Shown here: one piece after another, positions 60,587-64,000 of the stretch | Layout: each line of letters opens with the position of its first letter | Numbering within the stretch: position 1 is the stretch's first letter | Assembly (NCBI RefSeq): GCF_947492965.1 | Contig: NZ_CANLOZ010000009.1 | Location: 62,001-126,000 of the forward strand | DNA: 64,000 nucleotides | Direction: 5' to 3' | Origin: an uncultured Aquimarina sp. | GTDB taxonomy: Bacteria; Bacteroidota; Bacteroidia; Flavobacteriales; Flavobacteriaceae | Program-made: the position numbers and the translations under genes | The notes under the pieces: generated by a model | Database searches by the model: none | What the model was told of the DNA's origin: nothing | The model's input: only the letters and a program-made list of their open reading frames with translations

Positions 60587-62245
60587 ATGATTTTTTTAAA
60601 ACAACAAAAAAAGATTGCTAAATGCATTATTGGCTCAATACTTTTATCAAGTATTCTTGCCTCCTGTGAAAACGAAAACCTTCAGGATGATTTTTTAACA
60701 GAACAGCCTTCTAACAAAGTGCTTAGTAAAGAAAAAATCAATCATTTTATTTTAGAAACTACAGACCAACAACAAAAGTCTTTTGATTGGAATATGGCTA
60801 CTGAAGAAGTGCTTTGGAGTGCTATAGTGCATTCTAATTACGAGGTTATGATTGGTTACAAAAAAGATGGATGGAATGATGATGAAACCAGAGACTATAT
60901 GTTTAATTACAAGAAAAGTCTTGATAAAGATATCGTAGATATAAAAGACAATATGATTGCTAATATATTGGAGTCTAACCAAACTTCAACGAAAACACTA
61001 AAAGAAGAAGCAATTATAGAAGAAGCAGACAATTTATTAAGTATAACTGCTAAAATTTCAGATCTTAAAACTCTAAAAACATTACTTTCCTCTCCTAATT
61101 TAAGATATCTAGAACCTATGTATGACATTTATTATAATAGTCATACAGAAGATTATAATGCTAAAGACAGTGGAGACTTGGGATGCGGAGAAGATAATCC
61201 AAGATATGATTTAAGAGTAAATTATGATTACATCAACTTACATCCAGGAGGAAAAATGGGTTGGAATTTTAAGTACCACAAAATTAAGGAAACTTGGGAT
61301 TGGGGTGGAATTACCACCAAAGGAACCGGAAAAGGAATAGGAGTTGCAATTCTGGATACTGGACTAAGCCATAGACAAGAACAACTAATTGATGGTTTTT
61401 CTCAAGGGAATCAATACATGTTTAATGAAGGATTGGTTTCTAATCGAATCATTAGATTTTCCGACCAATATGGTTCTAATGGTTCTTACCGAATTGATGA
61501 TTGTGGTCACGGAACCGCTTTATCTGGAGTAATAGCATCGCCAAGAGCGAAATATGGTATTCATGGAGTGGCTTACGGATGTAACTTGTACAACTATAGA
61601 GCTAATAGTGATGTATTTATAAACGGAACCAGAGATATTACTGCAGTAGCTAACTCTTTTATTTCTGCAGCAAATACTAGTAATGTACGAATTATTAGTA
61701 TGAGTATGGGTTCTGTAAGCAGATCAAGCAGAATTGCAGATGCAATAGTATATGCGTATAGAAAAGGAAAATTAATATTCTCTGCCGCAGGAACCATAGA
61801 ACTAGGAAGCTTTGTTTCTGGTCAATATCCTAATCTTGCTAATATTGTATTTCCAGCAAATATGACCGAATATAACGGAGATGTAGTGTATGGAGTAACA
61901 GGAATAAGAACTAACTATACAGCTTGTACCAAATGTGTAAAAGGTAAAAATGTTGATTTTGCAGTAGTAATGGAACAATTAAATGGTACACAAGCGCTTG
62001 CCACTGGAAAAGGTGGATTATACACAACTACTATTGGAGGATCTTCTGTAGCTACAGCAACAATGGCTGGAATTGCTGCTTTAGTATGGGGTAAAAATAC
62101 CACACTTCCTAGAGCTGATTTGGTTCTTGCATTAAAACAAAAATCAGACTACCCATTTAGAACCAATCCAATCTTTGGATATGGAAAAGTAAACACCTTA
62201 GAAGCATACAAATATTTTGATCTATTTGGTGGATTAGGTTTATAA
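60587..62245 (+). CDS. Divergent S8 subtilase lipoprotein
   Basis: A 552-residue predicted lipoprotein (lipobox ILASC, Cys 27) with a long propeptide-like region (about 35-235) and an S8 fold. The triad is D257 (AILDTGLS), H308 (DCGHGTALSG) and S487 (GGSSVATATMAG). Two positions deviate: the oxyanion Asn of AAGN is Thr 403 (SAAGT), and the Pro after the catalytic Ser in SMAxP is Ala 491. Activity may therefore be low or altered. The Cys pair ACTKC at about 447-450 is unusual. It is unrelated in detail to the subtilase at 2598. Confidence 0.88.
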   Translation: MIFLKQQKKIAKCIIGSILLSSILASCENENLQDDFLTEQPSNKVLSKEKINHFILETTDQQQKSFDWNMATEEVLWSAIVHSNYEVMIGYKKDGWNDDETRDYMFNYKKSLDKDIVDIKDNMIANILESNQTSTKTLKEEAIIEEADNLLSITAKISDLKTLKTLLSSPNLRYLEPMYDIYYNSHTEDYNAKDSGDLGCGEDNPRYDLRVNYDYINLHPGGKMGWNFKYHKIKETWDWGGITTKGTGKGIGVAILDTGLSHRQEQLIDGFSQGNQYMFNEGLVSNRIIRFSDQYGSNGSYRIDDCGHGTALSGVIASPRAKYGIHGVAYGCNLYNYRANSDVFINGTRDITAVANSFISAANTSNVRIISMSMGSVSRSSRIADAIVYAYRKGKLIFSAAGTIELGSFVSGQYPNLANIVFPANMTEYNGDVVYGVTGIRTNYTACTKCVKGKNVDFAVVMEQLNGTQALATGKGGLYTTTIGGSSVATATMAGIAALVWGKNTTLPRADLVLALKQKSDYPFRTNPIFGYGKVNTLEAYKYFDLFGGLGL

Positions 62246-62256
62246 ACATTATAATA

Positions 62257-62295
62257 TCAACTACCCTTTTGTATAATAATCACGAGGGTAGTTGA
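62257..62295. terminator. Convergent hairpin between subtilase and thioesterase
   Basis: TCAACTACCCT and AGGGTAGTTGA form a perfect 11-bp stem with a 17-nt loop between two convergent stop codons. There is no long T-run, so termination strength is uncertain. Confidence 0.6.
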
Positions 62296-62301
62296 TTCCT
62301 A

Positions 62302-62688
62302 CTATACTATTGGTGTTGGTTTTTTATCATTATCGATGGCTACAAACTTAAATAATCCCGAAACTGCTATCTCTCGGTCATAACTATACATTTCTTCTTT
62401 ATATATATCGACTTTTACCATACAACTCGTTCTTCCTACCTCCTGAACTTTAGCAACCAATTCGATAATGGTACCTTCTGGAATTGGTTTTTCAAAATCT
62501 ATCTTACCGGTAGAAATGGTAACCACTTTTTTTCTACTAAAACGAGTAGCACAAATAAATGAAACCTCATCCATAAGCTGCAGCGCAGTTCCTCCGAATA
62601 ATGTTTCATAATGATTTGTTGTATTTGGAAAAACAGCTTTAAAAATTCTTGTTTCAGATTTTTGAATCAATTCTTCAATAGTATTCAT
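62302..62688 (-). CDS. Acyl-CoA thioesterase (YciA/hotdog family)
   Basis: A 128-residue single hotdog domain. NHYETLFGGTALQLMDEVSFICATR carries the family's helix with the catalytic Asp/Glu region, and FEKPIPEGTIIELVAKVQEVGRTSC the central strands. It hydrolyses acyl-CoA in the cytoplasm, probably medium to long chains. It faces the nitroreductase gene divergently. Confidence 0.9.
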   Translation of the reverse strand: MNTIEELIQKSETRIFKAVFPNTTNHYETLFGGTALQLMDEVSFICATRFSRKKVVTISTGKIDFEKPIPEGTIIELVAKVQEVGRTSCMVKVDIYKEEMYSYDREIAVSGLFKFVAIDNDKKPTPIV

Positions 62689-62747
62689 ATAATAGTGATA
62701 TAGTTTTTTCTTATTAGTTTAATCCATAAAGATACCTCTTATAGCTG

Positions 62748-62755
62748 TATCTTTG
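62748..62755 (+). promoter_or_regulatory. -7 promoter box of the nitroreductase gene
   Basis: TATCTTTG, an exact TAnnTTTG match, 23 bp before the ATG. There is no clear -33 TTG at the usual distance. Confidence 0.45.
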
Positions 62756-62778
62756 CAGCATATTTTTAAAATTCTAGA

Positions 62779-63408
62779 ATGGAAATTATAGAAAGCTTAC
62801 AATGGCGCTATGCGACAAAAAAATTTGATAATACTAGAATACTACCAGAGGAAAAAGTCAATATACTTATCAAAGCATTTAATCTTACTGCTACCTCTTA
62901 TGGATTACAACCTCTAAAACTGGTCGTATTAAAAAATAAAGAATTACAGAAAGAACTTACCGCACACTCGTGGAATCAACAACAAGTTGCAGATGCATCA
63001 CATGTATTTATTATCTGTATTGAAAAAACAGTTGGGGAAACGTATATCACCAAATACTTTGATCACGTAAAAGCTATAAGAAATACTCCTGAAGAAATAT
63101 TAAAACCTTTTAGAGAACAACTTATAGACTCGTTTAAAACCAAGGAGGCAGATGAAATTGCTAATTGGGCAGCTAAGCAAGCCTATTTAGCTATGGGGAA
63201 TCTATTAACAGTTTGCGCAACTGAAAAAATTGATGCCTGCCCTATGGAAGGTTTTCTTCCAGAAAAGTATGATGAAATTCTAGAATTATCAAAACGAGGA
63301 CTTACTTCTGTATTGGTCTTACCAGTCGGATATCGTGCTGAAGATGATATGTTTGCTACCTTAAAAAAAGTAAGACGTACGATAGACGAAACAGTAATTG
63401 TTTTATAA
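62779..63408 (+). CDS. NAD(P)H-dependent nitroreductase-family flavoprotein
   Basis: A 209-residue FMN enzyme of the NfsB type. The opening MEIIESLQWRYATKKFD and the TSYGLQPLKLVVLKN, MEGFLPEKYDEIL and VLPVGYRAEDD segments are standard FMN- and NAD(P)H-binding positions. It likely reduces quinones or nitro compounds. Not operonic with the thioesterase, which diverges from it. Confidence 0.93.
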   Translation: MEIIESLQWRYATKKFDNTRILPEEKVNILIKAFNLTATSYGLQPLKLVVLKNKELQKELTAHSWNQQQVADASHVFIICIEKTVGETYITKYFDHVKAIRNTPEEILKPFREQLIDSFKTKEADEIANWAAKQAYLAMGNLLTVCATEKIDACPMEGFLPEKYDEILELSKRGLTSVLVLPVGYRAEDDMFATLKKVRRTIDETVIVL

Positions 63409-63478
63409 CCATATCCTTGGCAGGATATTTGGTATATGAAAATTATTATAATTTTGTTGTATCTAAAACTTTATAAAA

Positions 63479-63934
63479 ATGAAAAAGATCATATCGTTTT
63501 TAATATTCATTTTTGTGATATCATCATATAGTCAGGAATCAAAATTAAACTGGTTAACCGATTTCGAAACCGCAAAGGAAGTATCAAAAGAATCCAAGAA
63601 ACCTATATTAATGTATTTTACTGGTAGTGATTGGTGTGCTCCTTGCATTATGTTAGAGCAAGACTTCTTTTCTACCGAAAAGTTTAATAGACAATCACAA
63701 TCCGTGGTTTTACTTAAAGTAGATATTCCCAGAAGAATGGATATTCTAACGGAAAACCAACTAAAAGCAAATAAAAAATTAGTAAAACTCTATAATAAGG
63801 AAGGTGGTTTTCCTAATATTATTGCGATGAATCATAAAGGTAAAGTAATTGACACAGAGGGTTCTTACAGTGCTTCGCTTAGAGATCCTAGTAGATACTT
63901 TGCTTTTGTTTCTAAGATTATCGATAATTACTAG
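63479..63934 (+). CDS. Exported thioredoxin-family protein
   Basis: A 151-residue thioredoxin-fold protein with a signal peptide (to about residue 19) and the active site GSDWCAPC (C53, C56). The cis-Pro loop is GGFPNIIAM. It belongs to the DUF255/thioredoxin_7-like group of periplasmic oxidoreductases with long insert helices. It may reduce or isomerise disulphides, or serve cytochrome c biogenesis. Single gene with its own terminator. Confidence 0.88.
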   Translation: MKKIISFLIFIFVISSYSQESKLNWLTDFETAKEVSKESKKPILMYFTGSDWCAPCIMLEQDFFSTEKFNRQSQSVVLLKVDIPRRMDILTENQLKANKKLVKLYNKEGGFPNIIAMNHKGKVIDTEGSYSASLRDPSRYFAFVSKIIDNY

Positions 63935-63964
63935 TCAAAAAGATAAGATATCCTTTATATTTTC

Positions 63965-64000
63965 AAAACTCTTTTCGGTATTTTTGCCGAAAAGAGTTTT
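63965..64000 (+). terminator. Terminator of the thioredoxin-family gene
   Basis: AAAACTCTTTTCGG and its exact complement form a 14-bp stem with an 8-nt loop; the window ends within the T-rich end of the stem. Confidence 0.8.

Noticed and set aside
1..64000. tRNA, rRNA, insertion sequences and prophage genes
   Set aside because: Looked for cloverleaf-like, ribosomal and transposase sequences; none was recognised by eye.

Overview
The window is AT-rich DNA from a member of the Bacteroidota, almost certainly a marine flavobacterium of the Flavobacteriaceae (Aquimarina-like is my impression, not proven). The signs are a SusC/SusD laminarin locus, C-terminal type IX secretion signals, LytTR and propeller/LuxR regulators, a fused CcsBA cytochrome c synthetase, many SPII lipoproteins with weak ribosome binding sites, and promoters with the Bacteroidota TAnnTTTG -7 box. 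I saw no rRNA, tRNA, CRISPR array or insertion sequence.

Left region (1-23.4 kb): a metal-homeostasis island. It holds a COG0523/CobW GTPase, a His/Met-heptad lipoprotein, a Fur-family (Zur-like) regulator, a secreted subtilase, and a set of small exported proteins typical of metal loci (Cys-pair peptide, HMA lipoprotein, DUF6702-like protein, HupE/UreJ membrane protein). A split 5'-nucleotidase follows. At 11.7 kb two operons diverge from one palindrome (GCAACAACGTTGC) that overlaps the -33 regions of both promoters. Leftward runs an ABC transporter (ATPase, FtsX-type permease with a 16-histidine external loop, DUF3299-like exported protein). Rightward run a MerC-like protein, GTP cyclohydrolase I, a 52-residue peptide, an ABC ATPase, a TonB receptor and two NosY/DUF3526-type permeases. 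I read this as a zinc-starvation regulon with a two-arm acquisition system. The ABC-2/TonB arm is, to my knowledge, not functionally described. An aspartoacylase-like hydrolase, a cupin protein and a LytTR regulator follow.

Middle region (23.4-51.9 kb): a laminarin (beta-1,3-glucan) utilisation locus, all on the minus strand. In transcription order it contains an SSS sodium/sugar symporter, a propeller-Y_Y_Y-LuxR regulator, SusC, SusD, a surface glycan-binding lipoprotein, a GH16 lipoprotein, a GH3 beta-glucosidase, a second GH16 lipoprotein, a 1308-residue multimodular GH16, a 1156-residue GH81, and a 1281-residue fascin-like surface protein. The GH81 and the large GH16 share an almost identical stretch of about 818 bp encoding CBM6 plus a CBM56-like domain. 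Together they would cut laminarin outside the cell, bind and import the oligomers, and release glucose for the symporter.

Right region (52-64 kb): mostly housekeeping genes (CcsBA, a DUF2520 protein, a KdsC-like phosphatase, RdgB, a CPBP protein, an NhaC antiporter, a divergent subtilase, a thioesterase, a nitroreductase and a thioredoxin). In its middle is a 1-kb stretch without genes. It carries what look like three tandem, related small RNA genes on the minus strand, each with a -7 box and a GCCTC/GAGGC terminator.
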